Under the pieces are notes generated by a model. That model was not told the origin of the DNA and made no database searches. It was given only the letters and a program-made list of their open reading frames with translations. The translations under genes were made by a program, and so were the position numbers. From the NCBI RefSeq assembly GCF_022410535.1, contig NZ_JAKNBL010000006.1:1-64000 (forward strand): a stretch of 64,000 nt of DNA. The letters are read 5' to 3'. The stretch comes from Pelotomaculum terephthalicicum JT (GTDB lineage Bacteria > Bacillota > Desulfotomaculia > Desulfotomaculales > Pelotomaculaceae). Each line of letters begins with the position of its first letter. The stretch's first letter is position 1. Of this stretch, positions 28,202-37,938 are shown in pieces.

Positions 28202-29281
28202 TTACCTCGCCCCCTTATCCATCATAGCCAGGAATTGTTCGAAGATATATTCCGAGTCCCTTGGTCCGGGTGAGGCTTCGGGGTGGTATTGCACGGAAAA
28301 AACCGGCAGATATTTGTGCTTCAGACCTTCCACCGTGCCGTCGTTCAGATTGCGGTGGGAGACGACAATGTCCAGCCCTTTCATTGATTCCTCATCAACT
28401 GAGAATCCATGATTATGCGAGGAAATGTAAACCCGTCCGGTTTCCAGATCCTTCACCGGGTGATTGGCTCCCCGGTGGCCGAACTTCATTTTATAGGTCT
28501 TGGCACCCAAAGCAAGGCCCAGAATCTGGTGGCCGAGACAAATGCCAAAAACGGGAAGTTTGCCGATTAATTCGCGTACCGTTTCAATCGCGTAAGGCAC
28601 GTCGGTAGGGTCGCCGGGACCGTTGGAGAGCATCACCCCGGCCGGGTGCAAGGCCAGAATGTCGGCGGCTGTTGTATTTGGGGGCACAACTGCCACTTCG
28701 CAATTGCGCTCCTGAAGACAGCGAATAATATTCAGCTTCGCGCCGAAATCCATCAAGACAACGCGGTGGCCGTCACCCCGCAGGGTATAAATTTCCGTGG
28801 TGGCCACAGTTGGGACCAGATCCTGGCCGGTGAGATGAGGACAGATGCGCGCCTGCTCCACAAGTGACTGCACATCGGCAACGCCGGTGCTGATGATGCC
28901 GCGCATGGTGCCAAAACTGCGGAGACGTCTGGTTAGAGCCCGGGTATCAATACCAGCTATGCCAATCACATTTTCTTTTTTTAAAAAACTGTCAATAATT
29001 TCGGAAAGTCTCCAATTGCTGGGCCGCTCGCACTCCTCCCGCACGACAAAGCCGCGGACGTATGACTTTTTTGACTCAAAGTCCTCTTTCATGATGCCGT
29101 AGTTGCCGATTAAGGGGTAGGTCATCACAACGATTTGGCCGCAATAGGAAGGGTCGGTGAGCACCTCCTGGTAGCCGGTCATCCCGGTATTGAAAACTAC
29201 TTCTCCCCATCTTTCACCTGTCGCGCCAAAAGCCTCGCCGGTAAAAACGGTGCCGTCTTCCAGGGCCAGTACTGCTTGCAT
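28202..29281 (-). CDS. carA: Carbamoyl-phosphate synthase small subunit
   Basis: A 359-residue glutaminase subunit that releases ammonia for CarB. The N-terminal CarA domain ([27 protein letters not shown]) is followed by a class I amidotransferase domain with nucleophile Cys in [15 protein letters not shown] and His/Glu in [20 protein letters not shown] precedes the ATG. The gap to pyrC is 66 bases, the widest within pyrC-carA-carB. Confidence 0.96.
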   Translation of the reverse strand: MQAVLALEDGTVFTGEAFGATGERWGEVVFNTGMTGYQEVLTDPSYCGQIVVMTYPLIGNYGIMKEDFESKKSYVRGFVVREECERPSNWRLSEIIDSFLKKENVIGIAGIDTRALTRRLRSFGTMRGIISTGVADVQSLVEQARICPHLTGQDLVPTVATTEIYTLRGDGHRVVLMDFGAKLNIIRCLQERNCEVAVVPPNTTAADILALHPAGVMLSNGPGDPTDVPYAIETVRELIGKLPVFGICLGHQILGLALGAKTYKMKFGHRGANHPVKDLETGRVYISSHNHGFSVDEESMKGLDIVVSHRNLNDGTVEGLKHKYLPVFSVQYHPEASPGPRDSEYIFEQFLAMMDKGAR

Positions 29282-29347
29282 AATAACACCTCCGCAATAT
29301 TTGGGGCATATATTTAAAAGAAAGATTATTTAACTTTTTAATTATGG

Positions 29348-30634
29348 TTATTTAATGATTCCATCACGCATTACTATCCGGCCGCTCACTATCGTTGCAT
29401 AGGGCAGGCCCTTTAAAAGGCGACCGGTGAAAGGGGTGTTCCGGCCTTTGCCGGCAAACTGCGCCGGTTCTACTGTCCAGGAAATCTCCGGGTCAATAAT
29501 GGTAATGTCGGCGTCGGCGCAGGTCATTAATGTGCCTTTGGAGAGTCCTAGTATTGAGGCCGGGTTTATGGTCAGCTTAGTTATTGCCTGTAAAGGCGTT
29601 AGCGCGCCGGTAGCGACAAGTTCGGTCCAAACCAAGCCTACCGCTGTTTCCAGACCCACCAGACCAAAGGGAGCGAGTTCATATTCAACATCTTTCTCCT
29701 CGACAGTGTGTGGAGCATGGTCGGTGGCAATAACGTCGATAGTCCCGTCGGCCAGCCCTTCCTTTACCGCGGCCACATCGGCGGCAGTGCGCAACGGCGG
29801 GTTAACTTTAGTGGATGTATCGTAACCGGCCACTGCCTCGGCGGTCAGGCTGAAGTGGTGAGGCGTGACCTCGGCGGTAACTTTGACGCCTCTGGCTTTG
29901 GCCGCGCGGATCAGCCGGACGGACCCGGCAGTGCTGACGTGAGCGATGTGCAGGCGGCAACCGGTTTCTTCAGCCAGCAGAATGTCCCTGGCCACCATCA
30001 CGTCTTCCGCGGAAGACGTGATGCCTTTTAAGCCAAGTACGGTGGACATATATCCCTCATGCATCGCCCCGCCGGCGGAGAGATTTTTGTCTTCACAATG
30101 GGAAATTATTGTCAGACCCAGCATCCGGGCATACTGCATGGCCCTGCGCAGCAATCCGGCGTTCATCACGGGCATCCCGTCATCGGAGAACGCTACCGCG
30201 CCGGCTTCCTTCATATCACCCATTTCAGCCAGTTCCTCGCCTTTGCTTTCTCTGGTAATAGCGCCTATAGGAAAAGCATTTACAGCTCCCTTGGCACGTG
30301 CTCTATCTTTTATATATGCAATGATCGCGGCGTTATCGGCCACCGGATTGGTATTGGGCATGCAGGCCACAGTGGTAAAGCCTCCGCGGGCTGCGGCGCG
30401 GGTGCCGCTGAAAATGGTTTCTTTGGCTTCAAATCCAGGCTCGCGCAAGTGCACATGCATGTCAATCAAACCCGGCGCCACCAGCTTGCCGCCCGCATCC
30501 AGCACTTCAACGCCGCCGGCGCTCAAATCAGTTCCTGTTTCAGCGATCTTGCCGTCAGCGAGCAAAATGTCCTTTTCGACAACTTTTCCTGCGGCAGGGT
30601 CGATTACCGTTCCGCCTTTAATGAGTAATTTCAT
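29348..30634 (-). CDS. pyrC: Dihydroorotase
   Basis: A 428-residue class I amidohydrolase closing carbamoyl-aspartate to dihydroorotate. Metal ligands appear in [15 protein letters not shown], the SHCEDK His, the AHVSTAGS His, and the [12 protein letters not shown] Asp. The start is ATG 30634 behind GGGAGGT (10-base spacing), overlapping the pyrB 3' end by 17 bases; GTG 30646 is an alternative that would run through the ribosome binding site. This long, class I type normally pairs with PyrB. Confidence 0.95.
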   Translation of the reverse strand: MKLLIKGGTVIDPAAGKVVEKDILLADGKIAETGTDLSAGGVEVLDAGGKLVAPGLIDMHVHLREPGFEAKETIFSGTRAAARGGFTTVACMPNTNPVADNAAIIAYIKDRARAKGAVNAFPIGAITRESKGEELAEMGDMKEAGAVAFSDDGMPVMNAGLLRRAMQYARMLGLTIISHCEDKNLSAGGAMHEGYMSTVLGLKGITSSAEDVMVARDILLAEETGCRLHIAHVSTAGSVRLIRAAKARGVKVTAEVTPHHFSLTAEAVAGYDTSTKVNPPLRTAADVAAVKEGLADGTIDVIATDHAPHTVEEKDVEYELAPFGLVGLETAVGLVWTELVATGALTPLQAITKLTINPASILGLSKGTLMTCADADITIIDPEISWTVEPAQFAGKGRNTPFTGRLLKGLPYATIVSGRIVMRDGIIK

Positions 30635-31559
30635 GCTGGTTACCACCTCCCGTCAGTAGGTAAAGCAAGGCCATGCGCACCGCCACCCCGTTAGTTACTT
30701 GTTCATTAATAACGGACTGAACTCCGTCCGCCACCTCCGGGGCAATTTCCACGCCGCGGTTCATCGGACCTGGGTGCATCACCAGCGCGTCCGGCGCGGC
30801 TAGTTTGAGACGCTCTTTATTTATCCCAAAAAGCTGGCTGTATTCGCGCAGCCCGGGGAATAATCCCTGTTGCTGCCTTTCCTTTTGAATCCGAAGAATA
30901 TTGATTACATCAGCGCCGGTCAGAGCTTCCTCAATACTGGCGCAAGTTATCGCACCCATTCTTTCTGTTTCCTGTGGGAGCAGTGTAGCCGGCCCCGACA
31001 ATCTTACCTCGGCTCCCATTTTGGTGAAACCCCAGATATCGGAGCGGGCTACCCGGCTATGCAATATATCACCGATGATTGCTACTTTCAGCCCTTCCAA
31101 ACGGCCCTTTTTCTCTCGCACCGTGAACAGATCCAGCAGAGCCTGGGAGGGGTGTTCATGGGCACCGTCTCCGGCATTAATCACCGGGGCGCCAATTGTC
31201 CGGGCAAGCATATCAGCCGCGCCGGCCATCGGATGTCGGAGCACCACCACATCCGCACCCATGGCGGCGATGGTACGGGCGGTGTCTTTTAGCCCTTCTC
31301 CCTTGCTGACACTGCTGGTGCCTGCGGCAATATTAACGGTGTCCGCACTCAAGTACTTGGCCGCCAGTTCAAAGGAGACCCTGGTGCGAGTGCTGGCCTC
31401 GTAGAAAACAGTAACTACGGAACGGCCACGCAGGGTAGGCACTTTTTTAATTTGTCTTTTGATTATCTCTTTCATCGGCACGGCAGTATTCAGAATTAAT
31501 TTTATTTCCTCAACCGGAACAAACTGCAGGCCAAGTAAATCTTTGCCACTGAGTCCCAT
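30618..31559 (-). CDS. pyrB: Aspartate carbamoyltransferase
   Basis: A 313-residue catalytic chain that joins carbamoyl phosphate to aspartate. The carbamoyl-phosphate loop is [18 protein letters not shown], with [26 protein letters not shown] and [12 protein letters not shown] as further conserved blocks. No pyrI regulatory chain is present, as is usual in Firmicutes; control comes instead from a PyrR attenuator immediately upstream. AGGAGGTAAG precedes the ATG. Confidence 0.96.
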   Translation of the reverse strand: MGLSGKDLLGLQFVPVEEIKLILNTAVPMKEIIKRQIKKVPTLRGRSVVTVFYEASTRTRVSFELAAKYLSADTVNIAAGTSSVSKGEGLKDTARTIAAMGADVVVLRHPMAGAADMLARTIGAPVINAGDGAHEHPSQALLDLFTVREKKGRLEGLKVAIIGDILHSRVARSDIWGFTKMGAEVRLSGPATLLPQETERMGAITCASIEEALTGADVINILRIQKERQQQGLFPGLREYSQLFGINKERLKLAAPDALVMHPGPMNRGVEIAPEVADGVQSVINEQVTNGVAVRMALLYLLTGGGNQHEITH

Positions 31560-31583
31560 TTTTTTGTCTTACCTCCTAAGCTC

Positions 31584-31680
31584 AAAAATAAAGACCCCTG
31601 TCTGGTTTATTACCGGGTTGGGGCCTTAAAAAGGGAAGCTTTCCGGAACCTGTTCCCTTTCCGGCCTCACAGGACCGTAC
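31584..31680 (-). promoter_or_regulatory. PyrR attenuator in the pyrR-pyrB intergenic leader
   Basis: On the - strand the PyrR-binding anti-antiterminator loop GGTCCTGTGAGGCCGG (~31659-31676) fits the UCC...GAGG consensus. It is followed by an intrinsic terminator hairpin (arms around 31591-31604 and 31613-31627) with the tail TATTTTT. UMP-bound PyrR would stabilise the loop and cause termination before pyrB. Confidence 0.85.
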
Positions 31681-31731
31681 TTTATTAGGATGGAGCCGGA
31701 TAGTCGTCAGATTGACGACCTGATTTTTAAT

Positions 31732-32325
<594 letters not shown>

Positions 32326-32352
32326 TCAACTTGCCGGGCGGTAAACTGCAGT

Positions 32353-32440
32353 AAAAAACCTGCTCACAACCGGTAAGCAGGCATAGTTGGCCTCATTTAA
32401 CCATTTCTATGAATCCTTACCGGTCTCACGGGACCGATTT
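32353..32440 (-). promoter_or_regulatory. PyrR attenuator upstream of pyrR
   Basis: On the - strand GGTCCCGTGAGACCGGTAAGG (near 32415-32435) is the PyrR-binding stem-loop. The terminator CCTGCT...AGCAGG with a six-T tail lies at 32353-32381. ACCGGTAAG in the first and CTTACCGGT in the second are perfectly complementary over 9 bases, forming the competing antiterminator. Confidence 0.88.
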
Positions 32441-32462
32441 CAAGGTGTTTATCCTTACTAAG

Positions 32463-32489
32463 CTTATAAAAAATTAAGCAGCATGTCAA
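32463..32489 (-). promoter_or_regulatory. Candidate promoter of the pyr operon
   Basis: On the - strand TTGACA (32484-32489) is followed after 15 bases by TATAAG (32463-32468), or after 17 by TAAGCT. It directly precedes the pyrR attenuator and lies between the FapA-family gene and pyrR. Confidence 0.5.
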
Positions 32490-32504
32490 TAGATAATTCT
32501 ATTT

Positions 32505-34319
32505 CTATTTGGCAATGCGCTTATTTTTTGAAACGGACATCGCGCCGTCTTTATTTAACTCTGCTTTGATATTGCTCTGCATCGAGGGGAAGCTGATTTG
32601 GCGATCGCCAATTTGAATGCGTACACCTTCATTGGCTTTATTAATGTAGACTTTTCTTTTTTCATCCGTCCTGATCAGCGTTTTAGCGCCCAACTCGGAG
32701 CCTGCTTCGTTGATAATAACGTCGCCCCCGGCTGTTATTTCACCGCCGCGGAACACGCCGACAACGTTTACATTACCGCCGGCGCGAATAGAGGTATTAA
32801 TGCAACCGCGGCCACTTACTTTTACATCCCCGGAAGCCTCGATTTTACTGTTTACGGCATACGCGAAAGAGACACCGGCTTTTTTCTGAGCCATACTATT
32901 TATGACCTCATGCGCCGCGTCCATTTTTTGGAGGATGCTTTGCAAACAATCAGGCGACTCAATTTTCAATAAATTTAAACCCCTGAGATACCTGCCGATA
33001 TCCACCATTAGTTCTGTTATTTCTTGAGGCAGACCTAATGAGTTGTCACCGGTAAATTTGAACAACTCGTTAATTAGGTTGGGAACACGGGAGTATTTCT
33101 TGTCAATTAAAACCTGGACTAACTGGCCGGTTTTAACACCCTTCAACTGCGGGTGCTGGGCAAGTCCGGGAAGCAGTTTGCAAATTTCAGTCAAGTCGGA
33201 ATGAATAGGGTTAAGTATTTTAAAAAAATTATGGTAAAATGTGTTATTTCCCCCGGCTACCAGGTTGCTGCCGGTAAGATTTTGTTTTACACTAATTCCA
33301 TCCAGGGCGCTGATGTTAGCCTCGTAAACCATACCGTGAATGTCGACTTTGCCCGATGCCTGCACGGACATGCCCTCACGGACAGTGCCTTGTATTACTA
33401 CGTCGCCTTTGAAACGGATATTGCCGGATGAGATATCAACATCACCTCTTTTTTGCAGCACAGGGTTAACATCAATTATATATTTGTTGCCAAGTCTCTT
33501 TACCACAGGACTACCGCTAATCTTAGCTGTTACCTTGCTGCCGTCGGAAGTGACTTCCGCTCCTTTGCCGGCGGAGAATTCCCAAACCTGGGGTTTGGCC
33601 GGGGCGATGATGTCGCCTGTGACCTTTTTTCCTATGGTTCCCTGGACTCCCGGATGTTTAACCGCCAGCAGCGTGCCCGGATCAACTGAAAGTATTTCAA
33701 CCATATCGCGAAAATTTACTTTACTATCATCAATCTTTTGATCAGCTTTTTCACCGTCTGATTTTTTCTGAAAAGTTAGTTCAACTTTTTCATCTACTGT
33801 AGTTCCTGGAGGATCGCCTTCGGCTATGACATACGTTCCGCTTTCCGGTTTTGCCAGTAAGTCGTGGACAACATTGTGCTTTACCCCGTAATTAATATTT
33901 TTTTTCGAAATCTCCTGCATTATATCAGCCAGGGTGAAAGGACAAACTTCTTCACTCTCGCTGGATAGTCTCAACATTAAGTCGTTTACAGGTTCGTTAT
34001 CCTGCACATATTGACGGTTAATAATACTTGTCTTCATTTCAAGCACGGCCTCCAAACCGCTGGAGGAAATCTTTAACTGATACATTCCCTTTTCTTCTTC
34101 TCTTGTTTCAGTTTTTAATTCGATGATATCTTTTTCACTAACGGTAGTTTTTTCTTCAATTTTTGTTCCGTTAATCAAAAGTTCTATGCCGTTACATGGA
34201 GTGAGCGTAGGTAATTTTCCGTTTTCACCAGGGTTCTTTACGAATATTTTCCCTTCTTTTACCCATACTTTACCCAAGTTGTTTTTCTCGCTATTGTTTT
34301 GACCAGTAGCAGATTCCAT
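32505..34319 (-). CDS. FapA-family (DUF342) polymer-forming-like protein
   Basis: A 604-residue cytosolic protein. The N-terminal ~200 residues contain LADIMQEISKKNINYGVKHNVVHDLL and GTYVIAEGDPPGTTVDE, typical of FapA. A right-handed beta-helix follows (~235-420, repeated short strands: DVDISSGNIRFKGDVVIQGTV, VQASGKVDIHGMV), then a helical insert and a second beta-helix stretch (~505-560, EASGDVKVSGRGCINTSIRAGGNVNVVG). In Vibrio FapA affects flagellar assembly; no flagellar gene is near here, so the role is open. GGGGG precedes the ATG. It lies upstream of the pyr operon, same strand, but separated by its own promoter region. Confidence 0.8.
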   Translation of the reverse strand: MESATGQNNSEKNNLGKVWVKEGKIFVKNPGENGKLPTLTPCNGIELLINGTKIEEKTTVSEKDIIELKTETREEEKGMYQLKISSSGLEAVLEMKTSIINRQYVQDNEPVNDLMLRLSSESEEVCPFTLADIMQEISKKNINYGVKHNVVHDLLAKPESGTYVIAEGDPPGTTVDEKVELTFQKKSDGEKADQKIDDSKVNFRDMVEILSVDPGTLLAVKHPGVQGTIGKKVTGDIIAPAKPQVWEFSAGKGAEVTSDGSKVTAKISGSPVVKRLGNKYIIDVNPVLQKRGDVDISSGNIRFKGDVVIQGTVREGMSVQASGKVDIHGMVYEANISALDGISVKQNLTGSNLVAGGNNTFYHNFFKILNPIHSDLTEICKLLPGLAQHPQLKGVKTGQLVQVLIDKKYSRVPNLINELFKFTGDNSLGLPQEITELMVDIGRYLRGLNLLKIESPDCLQSILQKMDAAHEVINSMAQKKAGVSFAYAVNSKIEASGDVKVSGRGCINTSIRAGGNVNVVGVFRGGEITAGGDVIINEAGSELGAKTLIRTDEKRKVYINKANEGVRIQIGDRQISFPSMQSNIKAELNKDGAMSVSKNKRIAK

Positions 34320-34462
34320 GGATAAACCCCCTTACGGCGTTATATTATTTGTGATATAATGCCATTCAGTCAGGAAATGTAATCCTTACTATTAGTAAAA
34401 AATATTATAACATAAAATTAACAAATATGTAAGATGTAAATAACAACTTAGCCATATTATGT

Positions 34463-34491
34463 TTGACAAACCATAAAAAGTATTATTTGAT
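34463..34491 (+). promoter_or_regulatory. Candidate promoter of pyrF-pyrE
   Basis: TTGACA (34463-34468) is followed after 17 bases by TTTGAT (34486-34491), a four-of-six match to the -10 consensus; TACAAT further on is too far away at 22 bases. It lies 39 bases before pyrF. No PyrR-type hairpin is visible in the short leader. Confidence 0.4.
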
Positions 34492-34529
34492 ACAATGAGA
34501 ACGTCCGTATTAATTTTGGAGGTAAAACA

Positions 34530-35258
34530 GTGTCATTAATTAAAAATCCACTGATTATTGCTCTAGATGTTGATACAATTAAGGAAGCATCTATTTTGGC
34601 GAATAAGTTAGGCCCTTATGTCGGTGCTTTTAAGGTGGGCATGCAGCTTTACAATTGTGAAGGTCCGGAAGCAATTCGCATTCTCAAAGAAAAAAACTTT
34701 CCGGTTTTTATTGACCTAAAGCTGCACGATATACCGAACACCGTGGCAGGAGCCGCCCGGGTACTCACCAGGCACGGGGTCTCGATCCTCAATGTGCACG
34801 CAGCCGGGGGGATGGCGATGATGAGGGAAGCCGTCAAAGCTGCGCGGGATGAAGCCGTCAAGATCGGGATAAATCGCCCCTTGGTGGTCGCGGTTACTGT
34901 TCTTACAAGCATCGACCAGCAAGTGTTCAACAATGAGATGGGGGTTCCCGGTTCTATTCAAGAGCGAGTCGTTTTATGGGCGAAGATGGCTAATGAAGCC
35001 GGACTGGACGGTGTGGTCGCTTCGCCTCATGAAATTACGGCGATCAGGAAAGCGTGCGGAAATGATTTTGTTATTATTACTCCCGGCGTGCGGCCGGCGG
35101 GAGTAATGGCAAACGACCAGAAAAGGATCATGACTCCCGGTGAAGCTGTGCGGCAGGGCGCCACTTACCTGGTGGTGGGAAGGCCGGTTACCGCGTCTCC
35201 CGATCCGGCGCAGGCGGCCAGGGCTATTCTGAAAGAGATAGAAGAAATCAGAAGTTAG
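34530..35258 (+). CDS. pyrF: Orotidine 5'-phosphate decarboxylase
   Basis: A 242-residue barrel enzyme converting OMP to UMP. The catalytic Lys/Asp cluster is in FIDLKLHDIPNTVAGAA, with IALDVD at the N-terminus and VITPGVRP and LVVGRPVTASPDP near the phosphate site. GTG start 34530 follows GGAGG. Unlike in many Bacillota it is not in the pyr operon but stands on the opposite strand together with pyrE, without a PyrR attenuator. Confidence 0.95.
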   Translation: MSLIKNPLIIALDVDTIKEASILANKLGPYVGAFKVGMQLYNCEGPEAIRILKEKNFPVFIDLKLHDIPNTVAGAARVLTRHGVSILNVHAAGGMAMMREAVKAARDEAVKIGINRPLVVAVTVLTSIDQQVFNNEMGVPGSIQERVVLWAKMANEAGLDGVVASPHEITAIRKACGNDFVIITPGVRPAGVMANDQKRIMTPGEAVRQGATYLVVGRPVTASPDPAQAARAILKEIEEIRS

Positions 35259-35366
35259 AAGATAGAAGCCAAAAGATAGAAAATAGAAATTAGGAGATAG
35301 GAGTAAGAATGAGGAAAATGATTTATTATCGCGAGATATTCTGAATTCCGACTCCTGAATACCTAA
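35250..35366. repeat. GGAGTCA palindromic repeat, copy B (diverged)
   Basis: The spacer between pyrF and pyrE contains degenerate AGAAGATAGAAG units, TAGGAGATAGGAGTAAGAAT, and a right arm ATATTCTGAATTCCGACTCCTGAATACCTAAG. The right arm closely matches those at 15.8 and 53.8 kb; the left arm has drifted. Confidence 0.65.
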
Positions 35367-35381
35367 GAAAGAGGTGTATTG

Positions 35382-35957
35382 ATGCTTACAATGAATGAAG
35401 TTCAGTCAATATTTCTTGAAACCGGAGCTATGCTCAACGGCCACTTCCTGCTGACTTCGGGTCGTCACAGCGACAGGTACTTTCAATGCGCCATGGTTTT
35501 GCAGCATCCCGGTTATACTGAATATCTTTGCCGGGAATTGGCCGGGCGGTTTGCCGGCGAGAAGATTGCGGCGGTCGTTGGTCCGGCCATGGGCGGGATC
35601 ATTGTGTCCTACGAAGTGGCACGGGCACTTGGAGTCCGCAGTATGTTCGCCGAACGGGAAAACGGCGTCATGAAATTAAGGAGAGGTTTTTCTATTAAAC
35701 CCGGTGAAAAAGTACTGGTTGTGGAAGATGTAATTACCACCGGCGGGTCTGTGCGTGAAGTAATCGAAGTTGTCCGGGAGCTGGGCGGTGAGGTCGCCGG
35801 CGCCGGAGTGCTGGTGGACCGGAGCAACGGAACGTTGGACCTGGGCGTAAAAACTGAAGCGCTCCTGGTAACCGAGGTATTATCCTATGCGCCGGAGGAA
35901 TGTCCGTTATGCAAAAAAGGGGGCGCGGCGGTAAAGCCGGGGAGCAGAAATATTTGA
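35382..35957 (+). CDS. pyrE: Orotate phosphoribosyltransferase
   Basis: A 191-residue enzyme that joins orotate to PRPP. The PRPP motif is VLVVEDVITTGGSVREVIE, with GHFLLTSGRHSDRYFQCA at the N-terminus and VVGPAMGGIIVSYEVARAL. A cysteine pair (EECPLCKKG) at the C-terminus is typical of the longer clostridial form. Start ATG 35382, with GAGGTG upstream; TTG 35379 adjoins it. It completes the UMP pathway with pyrF. Confidence 0.94.
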   Translation: MLTMNEVQSIFLETGAMLNGHFLLTSGRHSDRYFQCAMVLQHPGYTEYLCRELAGRFAGEKIAAVVGPAMGGIIVSYEVARALGVRSMFAERENGVMKLRRGFSIKPGEKVLVVEDVITTGGSVREVIEVVRELGGEVAGAGVLVDRSNGTLDLGVKTEALLVTEVLSYAPEECPLCKKGGAAVKPGSRNI

Positions 35958-35969
35958 TCAGTAACTTAA

Positions 35970-37754
35970 TCAATCTTCCTTATTATTAACGATAATGAGC
36001 CTCTCAACCAACTCCCCGTCAGGTGCGCCCATTATCGTTTTTTGTCGCTCATAAACAACCATTCCCGGCCGCGCGTTTTTAGGTTTACTGACATATTTTA
36101 TTCTGGTATAGTCGACAGGAACATTACCCGATTCCCGCGCTTTGCTAAAAAATGCCGCTAAACTTGCCGCTTCCATCAACGTTGTTTGGGGTACTTCCTT
36201 GCCCTCTGTCCGGATAATCACATGGGCGCCCGGAATGTCTTTCGTGTGCAGCCACAGGTCATTCTCCCGCGCAAATTTCAAGGTCAAAAAGTCATTTTGT
36301 CTGTTGTTTTTTCCTGCAAATAACTGAAAACCCTCTGAAGAAAGAAAAGATAAAAATACCGGTTTGTGTTTTTCCATCTTCTTTTTCCTGACGCTTGAAG
36401 TAAGCGGCTGTTTGATAAAACCCTGTTCGATGAGTTCCTGTTTTATTTCTTCTAAATCGGCTATTGCGCCGGTTTGCTCCACGGCTGTTTTGACTCCTTC
36501 CACATATTCCAGTAACTCGCGGGTCCGGGTAATCTGTGACATGAGCGCCAGACGCGTATTTTTGGACTTCAAGTATTTTTTGAAATAAAGCTGAGCATTC
36601 TCAGCCGGAGAACGGTGCGGATCAATAGGTATGGTAACAACCTCTGGTCCGTTTTCGTGATAGTTTTCTAAAGACACCTCCCGGATCCCCTTTTCCAACC
36701 GGTAAATATTCGCGGTGAGCAATTCTCCGTACAGCTTCAGCTTACCGGCCTCAGCGGTTTCATCCAGTCCTTTCGTGTGCAACGCCAACTTTTTCCCCAA
36801 CTTGTTAATTTCTTTATTAAGCAAGCTTAGGATGATCTTTTTTTCTTTTTGAATTCTTTCCCCTTTTTCATATTCAGAAAAGAAAAGGTCTAACAGGAAG
36901 TTCATTTCCCCTTTTTTTCTCATTAACCCGGTATGCGCCAAATCAATCGCGGCAAAATCCACGAATCTTCCTTTCGTACTGCTTGTTAGACATGGCTCAA
37001 AACAACCCTTGCCGGCCGGCACGATAAATTCGCGGAATGCTCTCCACAGTGAACTGAACTCATAATCGCCGCACTGGTCCAGGATAGTGTCCGGCGATAG
37101 ATTGGCGCGAAAAACAATTTCCCGGCAAGTGACGGTGCTCATACCCCCCAGGCATTTTTGCAGAAGCGCCGGAAGGGTGGTTTCCAGCGGCAATTTGAGG
37201 CAGGCAAGGCGGAACTGCTCCTCGTCAACCTGATAAGGGTTCAATTTTTTTTGACGCGGCGGAAACAGGTACTCACGTCCCGGTAAAACTTCTCTGTACC
37301 TGCTGACAGCATGTGAATAACGTTTTATACCGTCAACTATAGAATTATTTAATGGATCAAGCAGGATGATATTGCTGTGCTTGCCCATGGTTTCACAGAT
37401 CAGGTGCTTGGGTGAAGGGTTGCCCAGCTCGTCTCTAGACTCAATTCTCATTAAAAAAACCCGTTCCAGTTCTGGCTGCTCAATGCCAATGACGCGGCCG
37501 CCCTCCAGATATTTACGCAAAACCATGCAGAAGAGAGGCGGGCTGGCGGGGTTTTCCCTGGCTGAAGTAGTTAGGTGGACACGCGCGTTTTGGGCGTTTG
37601 CCGATAGAATTAAACGGCCCCGGAATCCTTGCCGGTGCATTAATAGGATGATCTCGTCTTTACTTGGCTGGTATATTCTCTCAACTCGCCCGCCCACCAG
37701 CTTTTCCTCAAGTTCTTTTGTTACCGCCGCCAGCACAAGGCCGTCAAAAGGCAT
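35970..37754 (-). CDS. rqcH: Ribosome quality control protein RqcH (NFACT family)
   Basis: A 594-residue protein that, in Bacillus, binds stalled 50S subunits and adds alanine tails to nascent chains. NFACT-N (~1-200: MPFDGLVLAAVTKELEEKL, GGRVERIYQPSKDEIIL, PLFCMVLRKYLEGGRV), a helix-hairpin-helix and long coiled-coil middle (~285-440), and NFACT-R (~465-575: FAGKNNRQNDFLTLKFA, DLWLHTKDIPGAHVII) are all present. Formerly called fibronectin-binding protein. Start ATG 37754 after GGGAGGGGGAG. Convergent with pyrE. Confidence 0.92.
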   Translation of the reverse strand: MPFDGLVLAAVTKELEEKLVGGRVERIYQPSKDEIILLMHRQGFRGRLILSANAQNARVHLTTSARENPASPPLFCMVLRKYLEGGRVIGIEQPELERVFLMRIESRDELGNPSPKHLICETMGKHSNIILLDPLNNSIVDGIKRYSHAVSRYREVLPGREYLFPPRQKKLNPYQVDEEQFRLACLKLPLETTLPALLQKCLGGMSTVTCREIVFRANLSPDTILDQCGDYEFSSLWRAFREFIVPAGKGCFEPCLTSSTKGRFVDFAAIDLAHTGLMRKKGEMNFLLDLFFSEYEKGERIQKEKKIILSLLNKEINKLGKKLALHTKGLDETAEAGKLKLYGELLTANIYRLEKGIREVSLENYHENGPEVVTIPIDPHRSPAENAQLYFKKYLKSKNTRLALMSQITRTRELLEYVEGVKTAVEQTGAIADLEEIKQELIEQGFIKQPLTSSVRKKKMEKHKPVFLSFLSSEGFQLFAGKNNRQNDFLTLKFARENDLWLHTKDIPGAHVIIRTEGKEVPQTTLMEAASLAAFFSKARESGNVPVDYTRIKYVSKPKNARPGMVVYERQKTIMGAPDGELVERLIIVNNKED

Positions 37755-37938
37755 CCTAGCTCCCCCTCCCAAAACAATTTGTCGCTGATTAACGTCTGTT
37801 TTTTATTTTATAACAAAAGCCGTGCATTGAGAAATAATTAGTTTTGCAACTGTTTGGTGCTGTGTGATAATGGTATTTATTTCAAGTGATATGAATATGT
37901 TTAGGAATAATCAGGAAAAAGGACAAGGGGTGATTGTA

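Noticed and set aside
36142-36327. + strand frames inside rqcH
   Set aside because: They are antisense shadows of a conserved NFACT-R domain.
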